Assembly: GCA_005879255.1 (NCBI GenBank)
Contig: VBKY01000322.1
Coordinates: 1-6,105 of the forward strand
Source: Deltaproteobacteria bacterium
GTDB taxonomy: Bacteria; Desulfobacterota_B; Binatia; UBA9968
Reading direction: 5' to 3'
DNA: 6,105 bases
Shown: piece after piece, positions 1 to 5,898 of the stretch
How positions within the stretch are numbered: position 1 is the stretch's first letter
Layout of the letters: every line of letters starts with the position of its first letter
Translations under genes and position numbers: made by a program
The notes under the pieces: generated by a model
Databases searched by the model: none
What the model was told of the DNA's origin: nothing
What the model saw: the letters and a program-made list of their open reading frames with translations, nothing else

Positions 1-2
1 GA

Positions 3-191
3 CTTATTGGGCGAGCCAGTTTAAAGAAGCTATTTGATGAGGCTGGGAAAGGAAAGGCGAAACGGGATCGATTGATTTCGCAGGCGGTCAACCAGCACGG
101 GTACAGTCAGATGGAAGTCGCCCGTCATCTGAAGCTTCACTACTCGACGGTCAGCCGATTGATCAAGAGTGTCAACGAAGAGCATAGGTAA
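3..191 (+). CDS. REP-associated tyrosine transposase (RAYT, IS200-like), C-terminal fragment
   Basis: The reading frame is open from the window edge to the TAA at 189-191 and encodes 62 residues, so only the C-terminus is visible. Near the end it has a helix-turn-helix: HGYSQMEVARHLKLHYSTVS, followed by RLIK. This matches the C-terminal DnaA-like HTH that many RAYT (TnpA_REP, Y1 transposase) proteins carry after the catalytic domain. The HUH motif and catalytic tyrosine would lie upstream, outside the window, so catalytic integrity cannot be judged. RAYTs are usually single-copy, domesticated relatives of IS200/IS605 transposases that act on REP-like hairpins. The gene converges on the peroxiredoxin gene with a 53-bp gap. 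A different DNA-binding protein with the same HTH is possible but less likely. Confidence 0.72.
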   Translation, partial: LIGRASLKKLFDEAGKGKAKRDRLISQAVNQHGYSQMEVARHLKLHYSTVSRLIKSVNEEHR

Positions 192-196
192 AGACC

Positions 197-230
197 TGAC
201 CGTGCTGCTTTCCTTGTGACCCTGCTGCTT
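197..230 (+). repeat. Two 14-bp direct repeats at 20-bp period downstream of the RAYT fragment
   Basis: TGACCGTGCTGCTT (197-210) and TGACCCTGCTGCTT (217-230) differ at one position and are separated by 6 bp. They fill most of the 53-bp gap between the RAYT stop codon and the convergent peroxiredoxin stop codon. Just before them lies AAAGACCTGACC (190-201, overlapping the RAYT stop), which resembles sequence often seen at the ends of RAYT-associated elements; that comparison is from memory. The repeats may be the degenerate right end of the element, or a chance local duplication. No convincing terminator hairpin is visible for either gene in this gap. Confidence 0.4.
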
Positions 231-244
231 CCACTTACCGGAGG

Positions 245-835
245 CTATTTGATTTTCGCCAGCTGTTGGCGAATCTGTTCGTTGGACGGTCGTTTCTTGT
301 AATCGACCTCGATAAACTTCCAGCGCACGGTTCCCTTCGGGTCGATCACGAAGGTCGACGGATGAGGCCAGCCGCGGCCGTCGGGATTAAAAATGCCGTA
401 CCGGTCGATCACTTTGTGATCTTTGTCTTCGAGGAGCGGAAAATCAAACTCTCCGTCGAAACGCTTGCGTAGCATCTCGCCGAATTTTTTCGATTCTTCA
501 TGATTGTCCGCGCTCACTGCTAGGATTTGCACTTTCTCTTTCTGCTCTTTCGTCAAAAGGCTTTTCAGCTTCCCGAGCTGTTCTAGACAGAAGGGTCACC
601 AGTAGCCGCGATAAAAAACCAATACCACCGACTTCTTGCCGCGGAAATCCGACAACGTGATCGGTTTACCGTCGGCGTCTTCGAGGGTAAAGTCCGGCGC
701 CGGCTGCGCCACCTTGACACGGTCCAACTCGGTGGCAATGAGCCCGACGCCATCCTTCGGGCCCAATTGGGCAGGCGCTGGTGCTGTCGCGATCAGCACG
801 GCGAAAACTGCCCCTACGACATGTCGTACTCGCAT
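245..835 (-). CDS. Peroxiredoxin-like (AhpC/TSA, thioredoxin-fold) selenoprotein, UGA read as Sec80
   Basis: One frame runs from ATG 835 to TAG 245 and encodes 196 residues if the TGA at 596-598 is read through. Residues 1-22 have the form of a Sec signal peptide (basic start, hydrophobic stretch, APAPA-Q cleavage), so the product is probably periplasmic. The redoxin domain follows: PAPDFTLED (46-54), [19 protein letters not shown] (61-79), then position 80 (TGA), then PFC with Cys83. Family members have YRGxWCPxC here, with the first Cys catalytic, so TGA replaces exactly that Cys and gives a UxxC motif. The C-terminal half is intact and typical, including [16 protein letters not shown] and [10 protein letters not shown]. 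The role would be thiol-dependent peroxide reduction or disulfide exchange. The start is supported by a strong AGGAGG 6 nt upstream. It lies 16 nt after the dehydrogenase gene, hence probably co-transcribed. The alternative is a pseudogene with a nonsense mutation, but the exact catalytic position, unshifted frame and hairpin favour Sec. Confidence 0.85.
552..588 (-). promoter_or_regulatory. Candidate bacterial SECIS hairpin
   Basis: Downstream of the UGA on the mRNA, CAGCU (580-576) pairs perfectly with AGCUG (570-566) around the five-base loop CGGGA (575-571). The loop begins 20 nt after the UGA and has G as its second base, which fits the usual bacterial SECIS description (short upper stem, G early in the apical loop, loop roughly 16-37 nt from UGA). 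A lower helix can extend it: GUC (588-586) with GAC (554-552), then AGA (584-582) with UUU (558-556) including one G-U pair, across a U-U mismatch and an asymmetric internal loop. A competing small hairpin, CUGU/ACAG (590-587 with 581-578), is possible but has a less suitable position. Pairing was done by eye; no energies were computed. Confidence 0.6.
596..598 (-). other. In-frame UGA, probable selenocysteine codon
   Basis: The codon after GYW (599-607) reads TGA and is followed in the same frame by CCC TTC TGT (Pro-Phe-Cys). Homologous peroxiredoxins have Cys (TGC/TGT) here, and UGA at a redox-active Cys is the hallmark of bacterial selenoproteins. The base after UGA is C, and UGAC is known as a weak termination context. 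TGA also ends three other genes in the window (epimerase, ketosynthase, methyltransferase), so it is not globally reassigned, and decoding here would need a local signal. Confidence 0.8.
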
Positions 836-841
836 GAAATT

Positions 842-849
842 CCTCCTCT
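842..849 (-). promoter_or_regulatory. Strong ribosome binding site for the peroxiredoxin gene
   Basis: On the minus strand, AGAGGAGG ends 6 nt before the ATG at 835-833, a near-perfect Shine-Dalgarno. It is the strongest such site on the minus strand here and fixes the start ahead of the signal peptide. A strong maintained site upstream of the interrupted frame argues against the gene being dead. It lies just downstream of the dehydrogenase TAG (854-852), consistent with coupling. Confidence 0.8.
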
Positions 850-851
850 AA

Positions 852-1700
852 CTATAAATGTCTGTCGGCTTTAGTGGTTCCGGTAGTCGTCAATTGGGTA
901 TCGTTTGCCAGCGCCGCGGTAATGTATTGGCGAAACTTACGTTGCGCGAACGCACGAAACAGGTTGGGCATAAGGCGCTGTAACGCGCACAGGAATGCCA
1001 ACCAGCGCGGCGTGATCACTTCGAATTTGTCCTTCTCGATGGCTTTTATGATTTCACGAGAAACCACCTCCGGCGTTACCAGTAATCGAGGCGGCGATTT
1101 AGGTTCCGTATCGCGGAAATCGCGATTGAATTCAGTCTTCACCGGACCAGGACAGACGATCGAAACTTTGATGCCAAGCGGCCTGAGCTCATAGTAAAGG
1201 CTTTCCGACCAGCCGTTCAGGGCGAATTTTGAGGCGCAATACGCGCTCATGTTGAGCGTGCCGATTTTTCCCGCGCCCGAAGAGATGTTGACGATATGGC
1301 CGCTCTTTCTCGCGATCATCGACGGAAGTACGGCGTGAGTGCAATAGGCCGCGCCCAGGAAATTGACCCGGATCATGGCTTCGATTGTGTCAAGCTCGGT
1401 CTCAACGAAGGGTTTGCGCATGCCGATGCCGGCATTGTTGATCAGAACGTCGATCTTGCCGTAATCGGCGAGCACCTAGGCCACCATGCCGCGAACTTGT
1501 TCGGCGTCGCTCACGTCGCAACCGATCATCGCAGACGACGGACTATTGCGCCGGACTTCCTTCAATGATTCTTTGAGCCGCGTAATGGATCGACCGCAAC
1601 CGACCACGATGGCGCCACGCGACGCAAAATCGACCGCCAGTTGCTTACCGATACCGCTGGAAGCGCCGGTAATAAAAACCACCTTGTCTTTGAACTCCAT
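852..1700 (-). pseudogene. Short-chain dehydrogenase/reductase (classical SDR) interrupted by one in-frame TAG
   Basis: The frame from ATG 1700 to TAG 852 gives 282 codons and is open except for a TAG at codon 75 (1478-1476). Before it lies the cofactor site TGASSGIG (11-18) and CDVSD. After it come NNAG (88-91), catalytic Ser141 in NISSGAG, Tyr154 and Lys158 in YCASK, and PGPVKTEF. Together they form a complete NAD(P)-dependent classical SDR with a C-terminal extension; the substrate cannot be told. The stop falls in the linker helix before VLADYGKIDVLINNAG, where relatives usually have Glu, Gln or another polar residue; CAG, GAG or AAG to TAG is a single change. There is no frameshift. A GTG directly after the stop could in principle restart translation, but the product would lack the nucleotide-binding motif. 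A weak AGAAG precedes the ATG. Explanations in order: recent nonsense mutation or sequencing error, amber suppression, pyrrolysine (unlikely). Function is lost unless TAG is read through. Confidence 0.75.
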
Positions 1701-1742
1701 GGTTGCTTCTAATCGATTTGAATGAGGCAGAGATTAACTCGG

Positions 1743-2651
1743 TCAAAGCGGCATACTTGCTCGAAGAGCCTCTTCGAGATTGGGATAGCGAAACTGAAAG
1801 CCCAATTTTTGCGCGGCTGCGGGAATGACCCGCTGCCCGGTGAGAAGCATCTCGGCCATTTCACCTAATAGGAGCCTCAGGGCGAATCCCGGAACGGGCG
1901 CCCAGCACGGACGGCCCAGCACCTTGCCCAGCGTTTGGCAGAACTCCTTATTGCGCACCGGAGTGAGTGCCGTTGCATTGATTGCGCCGCTGGCCTGGGT
2001 ATTCTCGATGACCTCAAGTATTAATCGAACGTGATCTTCCAATTGGATCCACGACATCCATTGCTGCCCGGAGCCGAGCGGACCGCCGGCAAAGAACTTG
2101 AATGGCACGACCATCTTTGCCAATGCGCCTCCACCGGAACCAAGCACAATACCGGTGCGCAGGCGCACGACGCGCAATCCCAGTGACTCCGCCTTTTTGG
2201 CTTCTTCCTCCCACCCACGGCAGAGCAAGCTTAAAAAGTCCTCTCCCGGCGGGGTTTCTTCAGTGATGGCTTCGTCGCCTCGAGGGCCATAGTAGCCCAC
2301 CGCTGAAGCGTTAATAAGAAATTTCGGTCGTGATGCAGTTTTAGCTATTCCCTGAATTAGACTATTCGTACCGTCGATACGGCTCGTCTCAATACGGTGG
2401 CGCTGCGTATGCGTCCATTTTTTCGCTGCAATGGGTTCGCCAGCGAGGTTAATCACACCATCCACGCCATCCAACGCGCTGCCCCATTCTCTTAACGCCC
2501 CCGGCGTCCAATGAAGCCATCGTTTCGTCGCGGAACCGCTATCCCCCGGCGATCCATGCGTAAATAAAGTCAGCGTATGGCCTTGCTGCAGCAGCCGCGC
2601 ACATAGGGCCGTGCCGATAAAACCCGTTGCACCCGTGACCACCAATTTCAT
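1743..2651 (-). CDS. TIGR01777-family NAD(P)-binding epimerase (YfcH/SDR39U1-like)
   Basis: A 302-residue extended-SDR protein, the normal length for this family. It begins with the Rossmann motif TGATGFIG (6-13). Family hallmarks follow: DGVINLAGEPIA (about 63-74), W-T-H-T-Q-R near 79-84, SAVGYYGPRGD (about 116-126), RTGIVLGSGGGAL, and the C-terminal DUF1731-type segment with LLTGQRVIPAAAQKLGF. The substrate of this widespread family is not established; it resembles sugar-nucleotide epimerases and has the usual extended-SDR fold. I chose the ATG at 2651 over the in-frame TTG at 2654 because the AGGTGA (2661-2656) sits at a better distance from it and the protein then starts MKLVVTG as in relatives. 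It is the first gene of the leftward group, 42 bp upstream of the dehydrogenase gene, and diverges from the ketosynthase gene. Confidence 0.9.
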   Translation of the reverse strand: MKLVVTGATGFIGTALCARLLQQGHTLTLFTHGSPGDSGSATKRWLHWTPGALREWGSALDGVDGVINLAGEPIAAKKWTHTQRHRIETSRIDGTNSLIQGIAKTASRPKFLINASAVGYYGPRGDEAITEETPPGEDFLSLLCRGWEEEAKKAESLGLRVVRLRTGIVLGSGGGALAKMVVPFKFFAGGPLGSGQQWMSWIQLEDHVRLILEVIENTQASGAINATALTPVRNKEFCQTLGKVLGRPCWAPVPGFALRLLLGEMAEMLLTGQRVIPAAAQKLGFQFRYPNLEEALRASMPL

Positions 2652-2675
2652 CAACTCACCTCTGCCGCCTGCACC

Positions 2676-2704
2676 TTAACGGCCTCTAGCCTGAGTGATA
2701 TGCT
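2676..2704 (+). promoter_or_regulatory. Candidate extended -10 promoter for the ketosynthase operon
   Basis: TTAACG (2676-2681, four of six) is followed after 17 bp by TATGCT (2699-2704, four of six) with a TG one base upstream (2696-2697), forming an extended -10. Initiation would fall near 2711, about 30 nt before the ATG at 2740. A weak GAAGAG (2729-2734) can serve as ribosome binding site. This promoter overlaps the leftward candidate, so the two would interfere if both are real. Confidence 0.3.
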
Positions 2705-2709
2705 TAAAA

Positions 2710-2738
2710 ATGAAACTATTTCCGCTCTGAAGAGTCAA
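2710..2738 (-). promoter_or_regulatory. Candidate sigma70-type promoter for the leftward operon
   Basis: On the minus strand, TTGACT (2738-2733, five of six consensus bases) is followed after 17 bp by TTTCAT (2715-2710, four of six). Transcription would begin near 2703, about 50 nt before the epimerase ATG. The -35 box overlaps the region just ahead of the ketosynthase start codon. Matching was by eye and the host sigma consensus is unknown. Confidence 0.35.
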
Positions 2739-2739
2739 G

Positions 2740-4020
2740 ATGAAGTCGCAAAAGAAACACCCGACAGCGCGGCGAGTCGTCGTCACCGGCATCGGTGCTG
2801 TGGCGCCAAACGGGATCGGCACGGACGCTTATTGCCGCGCGCTCCGCGACGGCGTTAGCGGCGTGGCGACGATTACGCTATTCAAGGCGGATAAGTTCGA
2901 GTGCCGCGTGGCCGCCGAAGTCAAGAATTTTTACTCTGAAGATTCTTTGAGCCGGCAAGAAGTGCGTAGAGTCGGCCGTGCCGTGCCGTTGTTACTCGCG
3001 GCAACTCAAGAGGCCTTGAAGCAGGCGGGTATCTGTTGGCAGCGTTTGCTCCTCGAAGAAAAACAATCTTGGGGTGTCGTCATCGGCAGCGGTGGTGGCA
3101 CGCCTGATTTCACCGAGGAGCAATACCGGCTGTATTTTTCCGATCAGTTGCGCCGAGTGAGCGCCTACAACGTCTCCAGCTCGACTCCCGGAAGTTTGTC
3201 GAGCGAAGCTTCGTTGCGCTTTGATTTGCGCGGGCCGAGCCATCTTGTTTCCACCGGCTGTACCAGTTCGACCGACGCCCTCGGTTATGCGTTCAACATG
3301 ATTCGCTTCGGCGTTGCGGAACAATTGGTCAGCGGCGGTGTGGACGCCACGATTACGCCGGGGATCATGCAAGGCTTCGGTGTCATGCGCGTGGTTTCGA
3401 CATCGCGCAACCAAGAGCCGGCGCGCGCCTCGCGGCCGTTTGATCGGACGCGCGATGGGTTTGTCCTCGGTGAAGGCGCCTGGGTCCTGATCCTGGAGGA
3501 GCGCGAACGGGCGCTAGCTCGCGGCGCCAAGATCTACGCGGAAATCCTCGGTTACGGATCGACGTGCGACGCCTACCACCGCGTGCGTCTCGATCCGAGC
3601 GGCGAGGAGCCGGCGCGGGCGATGACGTTGGCGATCGAAGACGCGGGCGTTGCCAAGGAGGAGATCGGCTATCTCGCGCTGCATGGAACTTCAACGATTT
3701 TGAATGACAGAATCGAAACGCTGGCGACAAAGCTTTGCTTCGGCCGGCGCGCCTACGACATACCGATGAGCTCGATCAAATCCATGATCGGTCATCCGCA
3801 GGGCGCTTCGGGAGCAGCGGGCGTGGTAGCAGCGATACTGGCGATGAACTATGGCTTTCTGCCACCGACGATCAATTATTTTGAAGCTGACCCGGAGTGC
3901 GATCTCAATTACATTCCCAATCAGGCGGTTGTCCGCGCGGTCGACTTGGCTCTGTGCAATTGCATCGGCTTCGGCTCGAAGAACTCGGCGCTGGTCGTCG
4001 CTCGCGGAGGAGCGCTATGA
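2740..4020 (+). CDS. Beta-ketoacyl-ACP synthase, FabF/type II PKS KS-alpha-like
   Basis: A 426-residue thiolase-fold condensing enzyme of full family length. It starts with RRVVVTGIGAVAPNGIG (11-27). The nucleophile is Cys174 in STGCTSSTDALG, followed by RPFDRTRDGFVLGEGA (232-247), His315 in LHGTST, Lys347, His352 in IGHPQGASGA, and the C-terminal GFGSKNSALVV. The Cys-His-His triad is therefore complete and decarboxylative Claisen condensation is expected. The GCTSS nucleophile elbow is closer to KS-alpha subunits of type II polyketide synthases (GCTSG) than to housekeeping FabF (ACAT/ACAS), and HGTST replaces the usual HGTGT. Its stop codon overlaps the methyltransferase start, and the oxidoreductase follows in the same way, so it is the first gene of a biosynthetic operon. 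No chain-length-factor partner or acyl carrier protein lies in the window. The substrate is unknown. Confidence 0.9.
   Translation: MKSQKKHPTARRVVVTGIGAVAPNGIGTDAYCRALRDGVSGVATITLFKADKFECRVAAEVKNFYSEDSLSRQEVRRVGRAVPLLLAATQEALKQAGICWQRLLLEEKQSWGVVIGSGGGTPDFTEEQYRLYFSDQLRRVSAYNVSSSTPGSLSSEASLRFDLRGPSHLVSTGCTSSTDALGYAFNMIRFGVAEQLVSGGVDATITPGIMQGFGVMRVVSTSRNQEPARASRPFDRTRDGFVLGEGAWVLILEERERALARGAKIYAEILGYGSTCDAYHRVRLDPSGEEPARAMTLAIEDAGVAKEEIGYLALHGTSTILNDRIETLATKLCFGRRAYDIPMSSIKSMIGHPQGASGAAGVVAAILAMNYGFLPPTINYFEADPECDLNYIPNQAVVRAVDLALCNCIGFGSKNSALVVARGGAL
4006..4012 (+). promoter_or_regulatory. Ribosome binding site deciding the methyltransferase start
   Basis: GGAGGAG lies inside the end of the ketosynthase gene, 4 nt before the ATG at 4017. 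It supports starting the methyltransferase at the ATGA overlap rather than at an in-frame upstream codon around 3897, which would overlap the ketosynthase by over 100 bp. Confidence 0.75.
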
Positions 4021-4721
4021 AGCGCAGCACCCAGAAAGAAATGATGGACCTGCCGGGCCAGCCCGTAGAGCTCCTTGCCGAAGATTTGCACAATTTGAGA
4101 ATCATCAACCGTTACCTCGGCAGCTACCGAAACGTGCTGCGCGGTTTGGCACGGCTGGTGGGCGAGCAAAAACTGGATCGGTTCACTTTGCTCGACATCG
4201 GCACAGGGAGCGGCGATATCCCCACGGTTATCGCCCGCTGGGCACGGCGGCAACAAATCGCGGCGCAAATCAGCGGCCTAGAACTGGAAGCAGTGACGGT
4301 TGAAGAGGCGGTCGCGCAGACCCGAAGCTTTCCCGAAATTACCATCGTTCGGGGCGATGGCACGGCGCCGCCGTTTGGCGCAGCTTCCTTCGATTTTGTG
4401 CTCGCGTCGCAATTGCTGCACCACTTCAAGGATGAACAGATCATTGCGCTACTCCGGACTTGGGCGAAGCTGGCGCGCCGCGCCATCATCATCGCCGATC
4501 TCGTGCGCCATCCGGTCGCCTATCACGGCATTCGCTTGCTTACCCATGGATTCACCCGCAACATGATGACACGTACCGACGCTCCGCTTTCCGTGCAGCG
4601 GGCATGCACGATCTCCGAGTGGAGCGAACTGTTGCGCCGGGCCGATGTTGGAACGCTCCGCATCCAATCGATGTTTCCGTTTCGCGTCTTGGCGCTTATT
4701 GCACCGCTAAATCTGCTATGA
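4017..4721 (+). CDS. Class I SAM-dependent methyltransferase of the KS cassette
   Basis: A 234-residue protein with a Rossmann-fold methyltransferase core. Motif I is LLDIGTGSGDIP (58-69), the acidic residue at the end of strand 2 is in GLELEA (87-92), then RGDGTAPPFGAASFDFVLA (112-130) and the post-motif SQLLHHF (131-137), as in UbiE-like and polyketide-tailoring methyltransferases. The N-terminal helical part (MDLPGQPVELLAEDLHNLRI, 10-29) and LRNMM-type C-terminal region around RLLTHGFTRNMMTR (173-186) probably form the substrate pocket. It likely O- or C-methylates the ketosynthase-derived product; the target atom cannot be read from sequence. The start overlaps the ketosynthase stop (ATGA), and its own stop overlaps the oxidoreductase start in the same way, indicating translational coupling. 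Membrane-bound activity is not suggested, as there is no clear transmembrane segment. Confidence 0.85.
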   Translation: MKRSTQKEMMDLPGQPVELLAEDLHNLRIINRYLGSYRNVLRGLARLVGEQKLDRFTLLDIGTGSGDIPTVIARWARRQQIAAQISGLELEAVTVEEAVAQTRSFPEITIVRGDGTAPPFGAASFDFVLASQLLHHFKDEQIIALLRTWAKLARRAIIIADLVRHPVAYHGIRLLTHGFTRNMMTRTDAPLSVQRACTISEWSELLRRADVGTLRIQSMFPFRVLALIAPLNLL

Positions 4722-5869
4722 CGAATTGCGATGTCGCCATCGTTGGCGCTGGACCCGCCGGATCGAGCGCCGCCATCGCCTTAGCGCGCAGAGGCTATGA
4801 CATCGTCCTCGTTGACAAACAACAGTTTCCGCGAGAAAAGCTCTGCGGCGATTTCATCAATCCGATCAACTGGCCGGTTTTCGAGAATTTGTCCGTCGCA
4901 GAGCGCGTGCTTGCTCAGCCCCATAGCGAAGTGAGCGGCTTTCGCATGACTGCCTATTCCGGCGAAGCGGCGGAGACGTCGTTCAAGTCAGCGCCGCAGC
5001 GGCGGGCCATCGGTCTCGGTTTGCGGCGTGCGCTGTTGGATCAAGTGCTAGTCGAACGAGCAGCGGAGCTCGGCGTATCAATCCGGCTAGGTTCCCGAGT
5101 AGAAGGTCTCATTAAGACCGAGCGGGCATGGCGAGTAGCACTCGGCACGGAGGAGATTTTACGCGCTAAATTGATCATCGGCGCCGACGGCCGCAACTCC
5201 TGGATCGCCCAGCAACTGGGTATGAATACCAGTTCGTCAACTCACGGTCGATCGATCGGGTTTCAGACACGATTAAGAGCTCCTGGCGCCGCGCAAGGGA
5301 AAATCGAGATACACCTATTTCCCGGCGGCTATGCGGGTCTGGTCGCGCTTGGCGATGGCACGGTAAGTCTCGGCCTGGCCGTCGATAGAGCAACGCTTCC
5401 ACGCGCGAGGATCGACGATTTCTTGTTTACTGAGTGTTTGCCGCAAAATCCCCATCTCAGAATAATTTTATCGCGCAGCGAGCGGGTCGCCGAGCTCCGC
5501 TCCGCCTATCCCGTCTATTTTTCCAGGCGGCGATGTTACGCTGACGGCGTGGTTCTTGCCGGCGACGCGGCCGGGGTAAGCGAGCCGATTAGCGGCGAAG
5601 GAGTTTTTTTTGCGATGCAAAGTGGTCTGCTGGCGGCCGAGACGCTTGACCAGGCATTGCGCAGCGGAGAAGTCGCGGCCGATTATTTGCGGCGCTATGA
5701 GCAAGCGTGCGCCCGCGCCTTTCGCCGGCGCTTCATTCTGAATTCGCTGTTGCGCATGGCGATCTACCGACCGTCTTTGCTGACGCCCTTGATTCGTCTT
5801 TCGGAAAAAAATAGCCGCATACTCAGCTCCCTCGTCGATAGAGTTTGCCAACCGCAAGCGGTCGGTTAA
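4718..5869 (+). CDS. FAD-dependent oxidoreductase, geranylgeranyl reductase-like family
   Basis: A 383-residue flavoprotein. It has the dinucleotide motif GAGPAG (10-15) with the strand-2 acid Asp33, the PREKLCGD segment (38-45) characteristic of the geranylgeranyl-reductase-like branch of the p-hydroxybenzoate hydroxylase fold, GADGRNS (155-161), and the second FAD motif AGDAAGVSEPISGEG (281-295). Members either reduce isoprenoid double bonds or hydroxylate/oxidise aromatic and polyketide products. In this operon a tailoring hydroxylation or oxidation after methylation is the best inference. The start is the ATG in the ATGA overlap with the methyltransferase; the frame stays open upstream to about 4460 but that part lies over the methyltransferase and lacks homology features. 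The visible family motifs are all intact. Confidence 0.88.
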   Translation: MTNCDVAIVGAGPAGSSAAIALARRGYDIVLVDKQQFPREKLCGDFINPINWPVFENLSVAERVLAQPHSEVSGFRMTAYSGEAAETSFKSAPQRRAIGLGLRRALLDQVLVERAAELGVSIRLGSRVEGLIKTERAWRVALGTEEILRAKLIIGADGRNSWIAQQLGMNTSSSTHGRSIGFQTRLRAPGAAQGKIEIHLFPGGYAGLVALGDGTVSLGLAVDRATLPRARIDDFLFTECLPQNPHLRIILSRSERVAELRSAYPVYFSRRRCYADGVVLAGDAAGVSEPISGEGVFFAMQSGLLAAETLDQALRSGEVAADYLRRYEQACARAFRRRFILNSLLRMAIYRPSLLTPLIRLSEKNSRILSSLVDRVCQPQAVG

Positions 5870-5898
5870 TTTGTTCGCATCAACAGTAAGAATCGATC

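Noticed and set aside
245..556. Separate 103-residue gene beginning at TTG 556
   Set aside because: It is the C-terminal half of the peroxiredoxin in the same frame; family-like sequence ([10 protein letters not shown]) continues upstream of the TTG to the TGA, and there is no good ribosome binding site.
596..598. TGA reassigned genome-wide (for example to Trp)
   Set aside because: TGA terminates the epimerase, ketosynthase and methyltransferase genes at their natural ends, and the site aligns with Cys, not Trp.
852..1475. Separate 207-residue SDR beginning at GTG 1475
   Set aside because: It would lack the TGxxxGIG cofactor motif, which is in the same frame just upstream of the TAG, so it is one interrupted gene.
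2992..3414. Minus-strand open frame of 140 codons inside the ketosynthase gene
   Set aside because: It lies wholly antisense to a clearly conserved gene and shows no domain or ribosome binding site; typical of GC-rich shadow frames.
3897..4016. Longer N-terminus for the methyltransferase starting near 3897
   Set aside because: The extra 40 residues overlap the conserved ketosynthase C-terminus, are arginine-rich without homology, and the ATG at 4017 has a strong ribosome binding site.
3921..4492. Antisense open frames over the ketosynthase-methyltransferase junction
   Set aside because: Low-complexity shadow translations with no recognisable domains, opposite to well-supported genes.
4460..4717. 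Longer N-terminus for the FAD oxidoreductase starting near 4460
   Set aside because: The flavin-binding motif normally lies within the first 15 residues, as it does from the ATG at 4718; the upstream part overlaps the methyltransferase.
5850..5867. Possible terminator hairpin AACCG/CGGTT at the end of the oxidoreductase gene
   Set aside because: The stem is only 5 bp within coding sequence, competes with a smaller inner hairpin, and is followed by no real T-run.
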